Notes: generated by a model from the sequence alone, not told the origin. DNA of 64,000 bases from a bacterium (GCA_028716385.1 JAQUPX010000001.1:1-64000), one strand, 5' to 3'; positions 42,226 through 50,743 are shown, numbered from the stretch's first letter. Translations and numbers: made by a program.

Positions 42226-42578
42226 CTTTGGTTGCCTCGAGCTGTTTTTATAGATGTAACTACGATGGCAACAATCTCGTTAGCTTCATTTGTCAAACGC
42301 TGAAATATGTTTTGCTCTATCAATTTTATAGCAACCAGCAATTCTAACCAATAAAGAGTTTCATCCGCTTCTTCTTCAACAATACCTAACTTCGAGATAA
42401 AATCTGCTCTTGAACGTGCCCTACAAACAGCACGATAGTTAGCTCCGATGGAGGTGCCGGATTTTAAGATTTGTCTTCCCAATATATCAGCAACACGATT
42501 TTTGGGAAGTTTTTCCACCAACTTAATTATCTCTAACGCAAAATCTTTTGTCCGTTTTTTTAATTCGTCTTCTTTCAT
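42222..42578 (-). CDS. Four-helix bundle protein (S23/IVS-encoded family)
   Basis: This 118-residue helical protein has the family pattern FALEIIKLVEKLPKNRVADI, ILKSGTSIGANYRAVCRARS and DFISKLGIVEEEADETLYWL, which is the TIGR02436-type four-helix bundle first seen in 23S rRNA intervening sequences. It is here a stand-alone gene next to repeats, as often found in uncultured bacteria. The function is unknown; RNA binding has been suggested for relatives. The upstream gap holds palindromes and 7-nt repeat pieces. Confidence 0.88.
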   Translation of the reverse strand: MKEDELKKRTKDFALEIIKLVEKLPKNRVADILGRQILKSGTSIGANYRAVCRARSRADFISKLGIVEEEADETLYWLELLVAIKLIEQNIFQRLTNEANEIVAIVVTSIKTARGNQR

Positions 42579-42848
42579 TTTTTTATTCCAAATTCCGCAA
42601 TCTACTCCTGAGACCAGAATCCAAAAAATGAATTACCTACGCCGCAAGCGGCAGGGTATCAAAAAGCAACAAAAACAATGCCTGCCTGCGGTAGGCAGGG
42701 ATTTCCGCTTTCGCGGGAATGACAGATGGCACAAAACATTTTATCCCGCGCCCCAAGGGGCGGTAAACTCCAAGTTAAAATCCGCATTATTTTCTTACTT
42801 TTTCTTTTTTTCAATCCAAAATCTAAACTCCAAATTCTAAAATCTAAA
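42579..42848. other. Intergenic cluster of several repeat families
   Basis: The gap consists almost wholly of repeats. These are 7-nt repeat remnants (42579-42620 and 42765-42848), a composite palindrome CCTGCCTGCGGTAGGCAGG at 42681-42699 joined to GATTTCCGC-TTTC-GCGGGAATGACA (42700-42724), and TTATCCCGCGCCCC-AAGGGGCGG (about 42740-42762). No gene is seen. Confidence 0.75.
42681..42724 (+). repeat. Composite palindromic element (two modules)
   Basis: Module 1 is CCTGCCTGCGGTAGGCAGG, a hairpin. Module 2 is the TTCCGC-TTTC-GCGGGAATGAC palindrome. Module 1 alone is found in frame inside dprA (50388-50417); module 2 alone is found in ispD (27904-27930) and before two hydrogenase genes. Confidence 0.8.
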
Positions 42849-43742
42849 CTATCTTTTTAACTTTTTTATTTCATCTTGAATTCCGGCGATTGCTTCTGCA
42901 AGAAATCCTAACACAAAAAATATCAACCCGCTTATTCCGAGAAACATAATTAAATAAAGCATCGGTCTAAATCCTTTGAGCAGGACAAACCTGAAATAAA
43001 ATTCTATAATCGTTACAATAAGAGCAAGTAACAATAAAATTCCACCCGTAGTTCCAAAAAACAACATAGGTTTTCGCATAAAAGAAATCTGGAATTTCAC
43101 TGCAATGAGGTCAAGGACTCCGATAAACACACGTCCCATACCTCCAAATTTTGACTTGCCATACTTTCTTGGATATAGCGTTACTTTTACTTCTGCAACA
43201 TTAAATCCTTGTTCCCATGCCAATACTACCATATACCGATGCCAATCTTTTCTCAATGGGATTTTATAGAAAACTTCTTTTGTAAATGCTTTAATGGAAT
43301 TTAAATCGTGCACGGGAATATTAAATAACCTTCGCGAAAGATTATTGTAAATACCCGACACGAACCATTTCTCATATTTGCCTGTTTTCCAGCCTGTAAC
43401 AATATCGTAACCTTCATTAATTTTATCCGTTAATTTTGATATTTCTTCGGGTAAATATTGTAAATCTGCAGGGAAAAATACAATAATGTCTCCACCTGCT
43501 ACCTCAACTCCCGATATAAGCGCATCCGTAATTCCTCTTTTTCGTTTGTGACGGATAACTTTCAAAAACTTGTTTTTTGAGACAAGTTTGTTTGCTTCCA
43601 AATAAGTGTTATCCGTGGAGCCATCATCTACGATTATGACTTCATAATCTTTCAACTTTATTTTATTAATCTCGTTTATAAGTAAGGGGATATTCTCTAC
43701 TTCGTTATGCGCAGGTATAACTATAGAAATTTTTGTATTCAT
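42849..43742 (-). CDS. GT2 glycosyltransferase with C-terminal membrane helices
   Basis: This 297-residue protein has a GT2 domain starting SIVIPAHNEVENIPLLINEI with VDDGSTDNTYLEA, FFPADLQYLPEEIS in place of the usual DADLQ, VTGWKTGKY and HDLNSIKAFTKEVF. Two membrane helices follow (about residues 215-240 and 250-280). This form resembles the undecaprenyl-phosphate glycosyltransferases. FFPADLQ has a proline-alanine-aspartate arrangement where most members have DAD, so only one aspartate of the metal motif is kept. It overlaps lipA by four bases, an unexpected operon partner. Confidence 0.87.
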   Translation of the reverse strand: MNTKISIVIPAHNEVENIPLLINEINKIKLKDYEVIIVDDGSTDNTYLEANKLVSKNKFLKVIRHKRKRGITDALISGVEVAGGDIIVFFPADLQYLPEEISKLTDKINEGYDIVTGWKTGKYEKWFVSGIYNNLSRRLFNIPVHDLNSIKAFTKEVFYKIPLRKDWHRYMVVLAWEQGFNVAEVKVTLYPRKYGKSKFGGMGRVFIGVLDLIAVKFQISFMRKPMLFFGTTGGILLLLALIVTIIEFYFRFVLLKGFRPMLYLIMFLGISGLIFFVLGFLAEAIAGIQDEIKKLKR

Positions 43743-44668
43743 TTTTTATCTCCTTTTTTAATTGTGCACTCCACATTCCGCATTTTTTTATTGTCTGTTT
43801 TTAATTCCGCAGTCCCAAATCCAAAATCCGAATTTGTTAACGCTTCTTTTGCCATATAAGAGCTTCTAACATACGGACTTGACACGACATATTTAAATCC
43901 CATTTTATATCCGACGTCTTCATATTTTTTAAACTGGGAAGGGGAGACATATTCTACCACCGGGAGTTGACTCCCGGAAGGTCTTAAGTATTGACCAATT
44001 GTTACGATATCAACTTTTTGTTTTCTTAAGTCCTGCATAAGTTCGACAACTTCAGCTTCCGTTTCGCCTAGCCCTACCATAAAACCGGATTTAGTAGTAA
44101 TTGAAGGATTTTGAGATTTTACTTCTGCCAATAAACTAAGCGAATCATCGTATTGATATATTGGTCTAACTTCGGGATAAAGTCTTTTTATTGTTTCCAT
44201 ATTATGATTTATTACCTCCGGTGCAACGGATGTAATTCTTTTTAGGTTTTCATTATTCATTATAGGAATAAGGACTTCTATGGTGATTTCCGGTTTTACT
44301 TTTTTCACCTCTTTTATTGTGGCTACGAATTGCCCTGAGCCACTGTCCTCAAGGTCATCTCTTGTAACTGATGTTATTACCGTATGTGATAAATTAAGCA
44401 TGGCAACAGCTTTTGCAATATGTTGTGGTTCATCGCAATCAACCGGCAAAGGAATTCCTTTTTTAATACCACAAAACTTGCATTTTCTCGTGCATATATC
44501 CCCAAGTATTAAAAAAGTAGCCGTTTGTTTATTAAAACATTCGCCTATGTTGGGACATTTTGCTTCTTCGCAAACAGTATGAATATTTAAGCTGTGGAGC
44601 AAAGATTTCATTTCCCGCAGTGCTTCCGGTTTCGGGTAATGATGTTTAATCCATTCGGGAACAGCCAT
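43739..44668 (-). CDS. lipA: Lipoyl synthase with repeat-derived C-terminal tail
   Basis: This radical SAM enzyme inserts two sulfurs into octanoyl-protein. The auxiliary cluster cysteines C33, C38 and C44 (CEEAKCPNIGEC) and the radical SAM cysteines C59, C63 and C66 (CTRKCKFC) are intact, and PYVRSSYMA near the end supplies the conserved serine ligand. After residue ~278 follows a 31-residue extension, NSDFGFGTAELKTDNKK and MRNVECTIKKGDKK, encoded by 7-nt repeat units; typical LipA stops shortly after the RSSY motif. The ATG has no Shine-Dalgarno. No lipB or lipoate-protein ligase is nearby. Confidence 0.94.
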   Translation of the reverse strand: MAVPEWIKHHYPKPEALREMKSLLHSLNIHTVCEEAKCPNIGECFNKQTATFLILGDICTRKCKFCGIKKGIPLPVDCDEPQHIAKAVAMLNLSHTVITSVTRDDLEDSGSGQFVATIKEVKKVKPEITIEVLIPIMNNENLKRITSVAPEVINHNMETIKRLYPEVRPIYQYDDSLSLLAEVKSQNPSITTKSGFMVGLGETEAEVVELMQDLRKQKVDIVTIGQYLRPSGSQLPVVEYVSPSQFKKYEDVGYKMGFKYVVSSPYVRSSYMAKEALTNSDFGFGTAELKTDNKKMRNVECTIKKGDKK

Positions 44669-44860
44669 AGTTATTAAATCAAATCAAAAATTAAATATCA
44701 AAAATCAAAAATTTTTACTACAATGGAACAGATATGATTGTTTGTTTTTTGAAATTTTCTGCCGGTGGTAAAACATTTTCAAGTTGAAACTTGATATTCA
44801 TCCGAAAGTTTATCATTTTAATATCTAATATTTAATTTTTAATATTTTATATGTAGGTTA

Positions 44861-45619
44861 TTACCATCCACTCCCGCCACCGCCACCGCCACAGGAGCCG
44901 CCACCAAATCCACCAAATCCACCGCCAAATCCGCCGCCACCAAAATTTCCTCCCGTCCAGTAACCATTATGGCGTCCATTCTGTCCTCGTCCTCCCGGCA
45001 AAAACAGCAATCCCCACAACCCTAATCTGCTAAAAATTACGATAAATATGATTAGAAAAATTATGAATCCCAAAGGAAAGTTGTCGGAAACTTTAGTATT
45101 TGTTACTCCTTCGAGTTTTACATTATATTCTTTTTCAACCCTGTTTGCAATTTCATTGCTTGCCAAAAACAATCCTTCACCAAACTCACCTTTCTTAAAT
45201 TCAGGAGCTAAAATCTGGCGGGAAATTTCCCCACAGATTCCGTCCGTTAGAAACCCTTCGGCCCCATATCCCGGTTTTATAAATACTTTGTGGTCGCCCA
45301 GCGCTGCAACAATCAGTATGCCATTATCTTTACCTTTTTTGCCGATTCCCCACCGAGAAAATAGTTTTACGGCATACATATCAATTGTTTGAGGAAGAGC
45401 TGTTTTTACGGTAGCAATAACTAATTCCACTCCTGTCTTCTGTTCTATTTCCGTGCATAACCCGGTAATTTTATCCCTGTATTCCTGAGATATGACATTT
45501 GCAAAATCATTTACAAAACCTACAGGGTTAGGATATTCCTGGCAAAATAATACATTGCTAAAAAACAGTAAACTTAGTATACCCAGGAATCCATTTTTTG
45601 AATTTATGCTTTTTTTCAT
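44861..45619 (-). CDS. TPM-domain protein (YgcG family) with glycine-rich C-terminus
   Basis: A signal peptide (about residues 8-26) is followed by a TPM domain: YPNPVGFVNDFANVISQEYR, VELVIATVKTALPQTID, GIGKKGKDNGILIVAALGDH and IKPGYGAEGFLTD. A membrane helix at about residues 185-205 and a Gly-rich tail (GGGFGGGFGGFGGGS) end the protein, as in YgcG proteins. TPM proteins have been linked to photosystem repair in plants and have phosphatase-like folds, but their bacterial role is unclear. It overlaps the upstream nucleotidyltransferase-like gene by four bases. Confidence 0.87.
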   Translation of the reverse strand: MKKSINSKNGFLGILSLLFFSNVLFCQEYPNPVGFVNDFANVISQEYRDKITGLCTEIEQKTGVELVIATVKTALPQTIDMYAVKLFSRWGIGKKGKDNGILIVAALGDHKVFIKPGYGAEGFLTDGICGEISRQILAPEFKKGEFGEGLFLASNEIANRVEKEYNVKLEGVTNTKVSDNFPLGFIIFLIIFIVIFSRLGLWGLLFLPGGRGQNGRHNGYWTGGNFGGGGFGGGFGGFGGGSCGGGGGGSGW

Positions 45620-46362
45620 TTCTTTATTTTTTTTGTTTTGCTTTTAAAACTATCCGTATAAATACATAGTTTTTCTATTTCTTTAATATATTGTTCAAAG
45701 AATAATTCTAAAGCTTTCCTTTTTAATTTACACTTTCCTTTTTTAATATCAAGGGCAGTAGAAAACACATGGCTATCTATTTTGAGTTTAGCGAGTTCTT
45801 CTATTGCTTTTTCTTTGTCTACTTTAATAGCTTTTGTTCTAAGTCTTACCAGAGAACGAAATACGGGGATAAGAGAAGTAATAGATTCCGTAATTATTTT
45901 TACGTTTACGCCGCGTTCTAAATAACTTTGTCTTAACCTAACCAATTTGCCTTTTAATTGTTCTTCGCATTCAAGTCGTAAGTTTTCCGTATTTATCGCA
46001 AGCTTACCCAAAATGTCTTTGCCGTGCAATAACAGATACGAATCTTTCATTTCAAGAAACTCTATAGGGAAAACATCCATAGAACTTTTTATATGTTGTT
46101 CGGTAAGAAACAGAGGCGCCACTATACCTCTTTTCCTTCCCCGCCTGACCAGTTTATGATATTTTTTAAGATTAGGTAAATCTATTTCATCACATACTAC
46201 AAGTAAATTAATATTGGACTTCCGTGGAATGAAATCTTTTGTAGCCGCACTGCCAAATAATATCATGGAACAAATATTATCTCCCGACAAACGAATTAAT
46301 TCTTTTATATACGGTTCCACTAGTTTACCGACAAACTTATCTAAGTTGAGTGATTTCATCAT
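45616..46362 (-). CDS. Nucleotidyltransferase-fold protein with altered catalytic motif
   Basis: The N-terminal region has the polymerase-beta-type motif LFGSAATKDFIPRKSNINLL, with G37 and S38 kept. The metal-binding acidic pair of active members (normally SDID or SDIN) reads SNIN, with N50 and N52. The helical C-terminal half (about residues 120-248) is rich in Lys/Glu and may bind a partner. The protein could be an inactive adaptor, or use another acidic residue. ATG 46362 and ATG 46359 are both possible behind GGAGG. It precedes the TPM gene in an operon. Confidence 0.72.
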   Translation of the reverse strand: MMKSLNLDKFVGKLVEPYIKELIRLSGDNICSMILFGSAATKDFIPRKSNINLLVVCDEIDLPNLKKYHKLVRRGRKRGIVAPLFLTEQHIKSSMDVFPIEFLEMKDSYLLLHGKDILGKLAINTENLRLECEEQLKGKLVRLRQSYLERGVNVKIITESITSLIPVFRSLVRLRTKAIKVDKEKAIEELAKLKIDSHVFSTALDIKKGKCKLKRKALELFFEQYIKEIEKLCIYTDSFKSKTKKIKK

Positions 46363-46432
46363 ACATCCTCCGTTTTAACTAATACTATTAACCCATTCCC
46401 AATCCAGCCCGTTTATTCAAGATAAAATTAAG

Positions 46433-47581
46433 TCAGGACAGTACTGATTTTGCTAATTTAATTTTCTGGGTCAGGGGTGTTTCGCCGAACACCTGTGTTA
46501 CTTTTGCATCTCTGAAATATCGCTCTATAGGATATTCTTTTGTATAGCCATACCCCGCATGAACCTGCACTGTTTTAATGCTTGACCATACTGCCGATTC
46601 CGTAGCGACAAGTTTTGTAATGGAAGCCGTTGTAGAAAAAGGTTGCCCTTCATCATACATACGAGCAGCTTCAAACACCAATATCCGTGACGAGTCAAGT
46701 CTTATTTTAATTTCTGCAATTGCATCCTGGATTAACTGGAATTCGGATATCGGATGCCCAAATTGCTTTCTTTCTTTTGAGTATTTTATGGAGTCTTCCA
46801 GTGATGCATTCATTATACCAACTGCCTGTGCAGATATTGCAATATTTGCAGATTCAACGATCTGCTCAAATATTTCCATTCCTTTGCCAGATTCTCCAAG
46901 TATATTTTCTTCGGAAACTTCAACATTATTTAATTTGATACTGCCTATTCCCGCCGAACGCATTCCCATCATTACTTCTTTTTCAAAGGACAAATTTGAT
47001 TCATTGCCTTCTTTTGGTAAAATGAAAGCAGTTAACTTATTATCCAGAAGGGCAAACGCAATGAAAATACCCGCAGTCTCTCCGTTAACTACAAAGACTT
47101 TTTCTCCTGAAATCAAGTATTTTCCATTTCCCGTTGGCTTGGCTATAGTAGTTATTTTTTTTGATATGTCCGCATTTATTTCTTCATAAATATTTGAATA
47201 TGTTTCCTCGTAAAGTGCAAAAGCGCCAATACATTCCCCATTTGCAATTTTAGGAAGCCACCTGTTTTTTTGTACTTCTGTCCCATATTTTATTATAGGA
47301 AACGCAACAAAAGAATTATTTACGATAAGACTAAAACTCAAAGAAGCGCATACTTTAGACAGCTCTTCAATAACGATACAATAGCTAACCATATCCAAAG
47401 CGGAGCCGTTATATTTATCCGGGATAATAATTCCCGATAATCCGAGTTCGGCCAGTTTTTGTATTATTTTGCCGGGAAATTCTGCTTTTTTATCTAAATC
47501 CAATGCGATAGGCGCAAGTTCATTTGTTGCAAATTTCCTTACCATATCCTGAACGAGTTTTTGTTCTGAATTAAAAATCAT
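46433..47581 (-). CDS. Acyl-CoA dehydrogenase-like protein lacking the usual catalytic glutamate
   Basis: This 382-residue acyl-CoA dehydrogenase homologue has complete N-terminal, middle (GAFALYEETYSNIYEEINAD) and C-terminal domains. Where most members have the QIYEGT motif with the catalytic base, this one has QVFGETPLTQ (G366, E367). The base may have shifted by one residue, come from another helix (as in isovaleryl-CoA dehydrogenase), or be lost. The middle-domain motif is also divergent from TEPSAGSD. A good GGAGGAG Shine-Dalgarno precedes the ATG. No ETF genes are nearby. Confidence 0.85.
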   Translation of the reverse strand: MIFNSEQKLVQDMVRKFATNELAPIALDLDKKAEFPGKIIQKLAELGLSGIIIPDKYNGSALDMVSYCIVIEELSKVCASLSFSLIVNNSFVAFPIIKYGTEVQKNRWLPKIANGECIGAFALYEETYSNIYEEINADISKKITTIAKPTGNGKYLISGEKVFVVNGETAGIFIAFALLDNKLTAFILPKEGNESNLSFEKEVMMGMRSAGIGSIKLNNVEVSEENILGESGKGMEIFEQIVESANIAISAQAVGIMNASLEDSIKYSKERKQFGHPISEFQLIQDAIAEIKIRLDSSRILVFEAARMYDEGQPFSTTASITKLVATESAVWSSIKTVQVHAGYGYTKEYPIERYFRDAKVTQVFGETPLTQKIKLAKSVLS

Positions 47582-47672
47582 AACTCCTCCATAATCTATT
47601 CTTTTCTTTATAACTTTAACCCGTATAATTTATTTTATTTATAGACTTTGTCAATCATTATTTCCAAACAAT

Positions 47673-48362
47673 TCAATGGGATTTTTTATTTGATTTTTCA
47701 ATTTTTACAAGTGTTTTACCCACAGAAATACCAATTACCGCTCCCATAAAAACATCGGATGTCCAGTGTTGATTATCATTTATTCTTGCCCATCCACCTA
47801 ACGCAGCCGTTCCATAAGCCAAAAAATCAATCCATTTGTTATCGTATAATTCGCTGACGACAGAAGCAAGAGCAAAAGCCGTACTTGTATGCCCGGAAGG
47901 AAATGACAGGTCGTCTCCACTTAAAGTGGGTCCCATCCAATCAGCAGAAGAGACAGAATTATATGGTCTGCTGCGTCCCGCAATTCTTTTTACACAATTT
48001 ACAATCAGTCCCGATATTAATATGCTTTTCAAGCCCAAATCTCCCGTTTTCTGTAATTTATAGTTATGGGTTAATTCTCCTGCAACCCAGGAACTTGCAA
48101 CTAAAGTCGCTGCTACCGTTCCGTCGCCTATATATTCGCATTTCTTTGCAACCTCGTCGTTACGATGAGACTGAACGAAATTTTTCACGGTTTCGTCTTC
48201 TAACATAATTTCATAAGTAGTAATTCCGATTCCCGTAACCGTGCTCCAGGATTCAATATCCCAACGCAAAGGGGAAGTAATAACGTACTTAGTATCGTAT
48301 AATGTTTCTTTTGTAAAATTCAATGCAGGGGTTAAGAAATTTATCAATACCAATAAAATCAT
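47673..48362 (-). CDS. PAP2-family phosphatase
   Basis: This 229-residue PAP2 superfamily protein has the three signature motifs: KRIAGRSRPYN (KX6RP), PSGHTSTAFA, and RINDNQHWTSDVFMGA (SRX5HX3D-like). An N-terminal hydrophobic segment suggests export, so the active site would be periplasmic. Substrates of the family are lipid phosphates or diphosphates such as phosphatidic acid or undecaprenyl diphosphate; together with uppP it could recycle the carrier lipid. It overlaps the PDDEXK nuclease gene upstream by four bases. Confidence 0.88.
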   Translation of the reverse strand: MILLVLINFLTPALNFTKETLYDTKYVITSPLRWDIESWSTVTGIGITTYEIMLEDETVKNFVQSHRNDEVAKKCEYIGDGTVAATLVASSWVAGELTHNYKLQKTGDLGLKSILISGLIVNCVKRIAGRSRPYNSVSSADWMGPTLSGDDLSFPSGHTSTAFALASVVSELYDNKWIDFLAYGTAALGGWARINDNQHWTSDVFMGAVIGISVGKTLVKIEKSNKKSH

Positions 48363-49366
48363 AAGTTTTTTTCTTTTATAGCTTTCTCTATGGCTTTTTG
48401 AAGGAGATGTTTATCCGGCAGGGACAATTGATATTTTGAGGCAAAAAGTTTATTAGAGATTCCACCCAAAGCATATTCAACTAATACGTGGTCTTTTTGA
48501 GCTCCTAAAATAATACCCACAGGTTCATTATCGCCTTCCGACATCTCTTCTTTTTTAAAATAATTCAAATATAAATTCATTTGTCCTATATCCTGATGGT
48601 TAATCGTGCCAAGTTTCAGGTCAATCAAGACAAAACATTTTAGGATTCTGTTGTAAAAAACCAAATCAATATAAAAATGTTTATTGTTTAGACTAATACG
48701 GTATTGTCGTGCTACAAAAGAAAACCCCTTGCCTAATTCCAGGAGAAAACTCTGCATATTATCTATGATTTTTTGTTCTAACACTTTTTCCGAATACCGA
48801 TAATCTTCAGGAATGCCCAAAAACTCTAAAACATAAGGGTCTTTTACCATATCTTCAACTTTAGTAAGCACCTGCCCTTTAGAAGCAAGTTTAAGAATGC
48901 CTTTTTTATCTTTACTCAATGCTAACCGTTCAAAAAGCATAGAATTTATTTGTCGTTCTAATTCACGGGTGCTCCAGTGGTTTACAGTACACTCTTTTTC
49001 ATAAAAGGAGCGGGCAAGATTATTGTCAACAGAGAGAAGAAGCACAATATGTGTCCATGACAAAAATCCAGGCACTGACTGGATTTTTTTATATTTAAGA
49101 TAAAATCTTTTAAAATTAAACACATTAGAACGACTGAAACCTTTACCGTATTTTTTTCTTAAGTCTTTTGTTATCATATCCAATAATTTTGACCCATAAT
49201 CTGCTTTTTCATTATTTTCTTGTTCGTAAACTACGATGTAGCGTCCAATTTCCCAATAAGTTTTAACTAATATGGTATTAATTTGCTGGTAAGCCTTTTG
49301 TCGTGCCTCATTCAAAATATTACCTATTGAATCTATAAGGTTTTGATAAGTATTAGTTATTTTCAT
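48359..49366 (-). CDS. YhcG/DUF1016-type PDDEXK nuclease-domain protein
   Basis: This 335-residue protein has the two domains of the family. The N-terminal DUF1016 part contains YWEIGRYIVVYEQENNEKAD, YGSKLLDMITKDLRKKYGKG and FSRSNVFNFKRFYLKY, and the C-terminal PDDEXK domain contains YRISLNNKHFYIDLVFYN, CFVLIDLKLG and DIGQMNLYLNYF. The catalytic D, then D/E-x-K arrangement is present (IDLVFY ... IDLKLG). Homologues are often found in accessory regions and restriction systems, but no such neighbours are present. The role is unclear; DNA repair or defence is possible. Confidence 0.9.
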   Translation of the reverse strand: MKITNTYQNLIDSIGNILNEARQKAYQQINTILVKTYWEIGRYIVVYEQENNEKADYGSKLLDMITKDLRKKYGKGFSRSNVFNFKRFYLKYKKIQSVPGFLSWTHIVLLLSVDNNLARSFYEKECTVNHWSTRELERQINSMLFERLALSKDKKGILKLASKGQVLTKVEDMVKDPYVLEFLGIPEDYRYSEKVLEQKIIDNMQSFLLELGKGFSFVARQYRISLNNKHFYIDLVFYNRILKCFVLIDLKLGTINHQDIGQMNLYLNYFKKEEMSEGDNEPVGIILGAQKDHVLVEYALGGISNKLFASKYQLSLPDKHLLQKAIEKAIKEKNL

Positions 49367-49417
49367 TCTTCCCTCTTTACCCGGTTATTGTATTTTAGTC
49401 AACAAAAACACTAATAT

Positions 49418-49849
49418 TTATATCCATTTTCTCAAAACCAGGCAACATATAAAAATCAATAATTCGCTCATAACATAAACCCAAACAGGGATTTTTGTAA
49501 GCTTCATTGGGTATAAAATAAAAGTGATTCCGGTGCTCGCATCTCTTAATACATGTGACATAATACCGCTGCATACCGCTACTCCAATCCGTGGACTTTT
49601 AGTTATTCCAAAAGTAATTCCGCCTGCTATTACGGCAAAAGTTATTGAATGAGTATATGGCCTATATCTTAAAGTAGCCGCATCCTTTAGGTGGATGGAT
49701 TTTGCAGAAATAAAATGGTCTATATCAATCAAAGAGCTCACAATAAATACGGCAAATAAAACCTTCCTTAGAAATGGTTTAGCCCATAAAGGGACTGTAA
49801 CTATTATACCAATTGTGGTATGAATTATAACGTCTATTAAGTAACTCAT
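49418..49849 (-). CDS. YdjM-like (DUF457) membrane-bound putative hydrolase
   Basis: This 143-residue membrane protein has about four hydrophobic segments and the conserved histidines and aspartates of the YdjM/LexA-regulated hydrolase family: IDIDHFISAKSIH, RPYTHSITFAV and SHVLRDASTG. These probably bind a metal ion at the membrane face. The substrate is unknown. It lies nine bases after dprA and is likely cotranscribed. Its E. coli relative is an SOS gene, so a link to DNA stress together with dprA is possible but speculative. Confidence 0.78.
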   Translation of the reverse strand: MSYLIDVIIHTTIGIIVTVPLWAKPFLRKVLFAVFIVSSLIDIDHFISAKSIHLKDAATLRYRPYTHSITFAVIAGGITFGITKSPRIGVAVCSGIMSHVLRDASTGITFILYPMKLTKIPVWVYVMSELLIFICCLVLRKWI

Positions 49850-49858
49850 TTCTTTTGA

Positions 49859-50743
49859 CTACGTCTTATTTAGATACGCAATAACCTCTTCCGGCGTTTC
49901 TATTGGTATAGCTCCAAGTTCAAGAAATTCTTTTTTTCTTATAGAGAATAGTTTTTCGTATATAAATATTGGTTTATTAAGTTTTTTCGCCCATTTTGTA
50001 GTTGCTATTGTTCCACCTTTTACGCCGGGCTCGATAACGACTACTGCTTTTGAAAGCTCGCTAATTCTACGATTTCGCAACATTGCCTGTCCCGTTAGCC
50101 ATCCTGCCGACGGAAAAAATTCGGAAAATATTACTGACTGGGAAAATAGTTTTTCGCGTATACATTCTAGTTCTTTATGAACAACAAAGTTAAGAACTCC
50201 GACAGGCAAAACCATTACTGTTTTGCCTCCTCCGATTATTGCGCCTAAATGCGCATAAGTGTCAATCCCTTTTGCATATCCGGAAACTATAGTAAATCCC
50301 TTGCGCGCAAAGTATTTTCCAAATTCCAAAGACGTATTTGAGCCAACCCGGGATGCATTTCTTGCGCCAATTATAGCAATCAAATTATGCCTACCGTGCC
50401 TATCGGCAGGCAGGTCAACAGACAGGTTACTATGCCCATAAATATAAATTATAGGTGGAGGGGTGGTAGACTTTTTTAGCAATTCTGGATATCTTTTATC
50501 GTATTTAGTAATTAGTTCAAATTGACGGGCATTAAGTTCCGATATTATTTTATTATTATTGGAAGGAACTGCCGAAAGTATTAAATTTATTATAGATTCG
50601 GGCAATCGTGAGATTTGCATCAATTCTTCGCGGGAGGCAGAAAACACTTTTTCCGGGGTGTCAAATTTATCTAACAGTTTATTGAAAGTAACAGGTCCTA
50701 CATCAGATATAGAGTGCAAAGCGAGCCAATAATTCATAACCAT
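49859..50743 (-). CDS. dprA: DNA-processing protein DprA with in-frame palindrome insertion
   Basis: DprA brings RecA to incoming single-stranded DNA in natural transformation. The protein has the N-terminal HhH-like region (LHSISDVGPVTFNKLLDKF) and the Rossmann-like core: IAIIGARNASRVGSN, SGYAKGIDTYAHLGAI, VLPVGVLN and SEFFPSAGWL. Between YIYGHSNL and LIAIIGARN is SVDLPADRHGRHN (about residues 106-119), where relatives have only a short turn. This is the translation of a CCTGCC...GGTAGGCA palindrome at 50388-50417. The insert lies in a surface loop ahead of the core, so the protein is probably still active. Confidence 0.92.
   Translation of the reverse strand: MVMNYWLALHSISDVGPVTFNKLLDKFDTPEKVFSASREELMQISRLPESIINLILSAVPSNNNKIISELNARQFELITKYDKRYPELLKKSTTPPPIIYIYGHSNLSVDLPADRHGRHNLIAIIGARNASRVGSNTSLEFGKYFARKGFTIVSGYAKGIDTYAHLGAIIGGGKTVMVLPVGVLNFVVHKELECIREKLFSQSVIFSEFFPSAGWLTGQAMLRNRRISELSKAVVVIEPGVKGGTIATTKWAKKLNKPIFIYEKLFSIRKKEFLELGAIPIETPEEVIAYLNKT
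50388..50417 (-). repeat. Palindromic element in frame within dprA
   Basis: On the coding strand CCTGCCTGCCGATAGGCACGG then TAGGCA reads LPADRHGRH. It is an imperfect copy of the CCTGCCTGCGGTAGGCAGG module at 42681-42699. Confidence 0.8.

Noticed and set aside
42448..42840. 130-codon plus-strand frame with CLPAVGRDFRFRGND
   Set aside because: The peptide is the translation of the composite palindrome and 7-nt repeats in an intergenic region; no gene start or conserved domain is seen.
47626..47654. Promoter of the acyl-CoA dehydrogenase at 46433-47581
   Set aside because: A TTGACA is present on the minus strand, but no acceptable -10 box is found at 16-18 nt, so it was not listed.
48359..49366. 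Defence island built around the YhcG-type nuclease
   Set aside because: The neighbours are PAP2, YdjM-like and dprA genes; no restriction, toxin or CRISPR genes accompany it.
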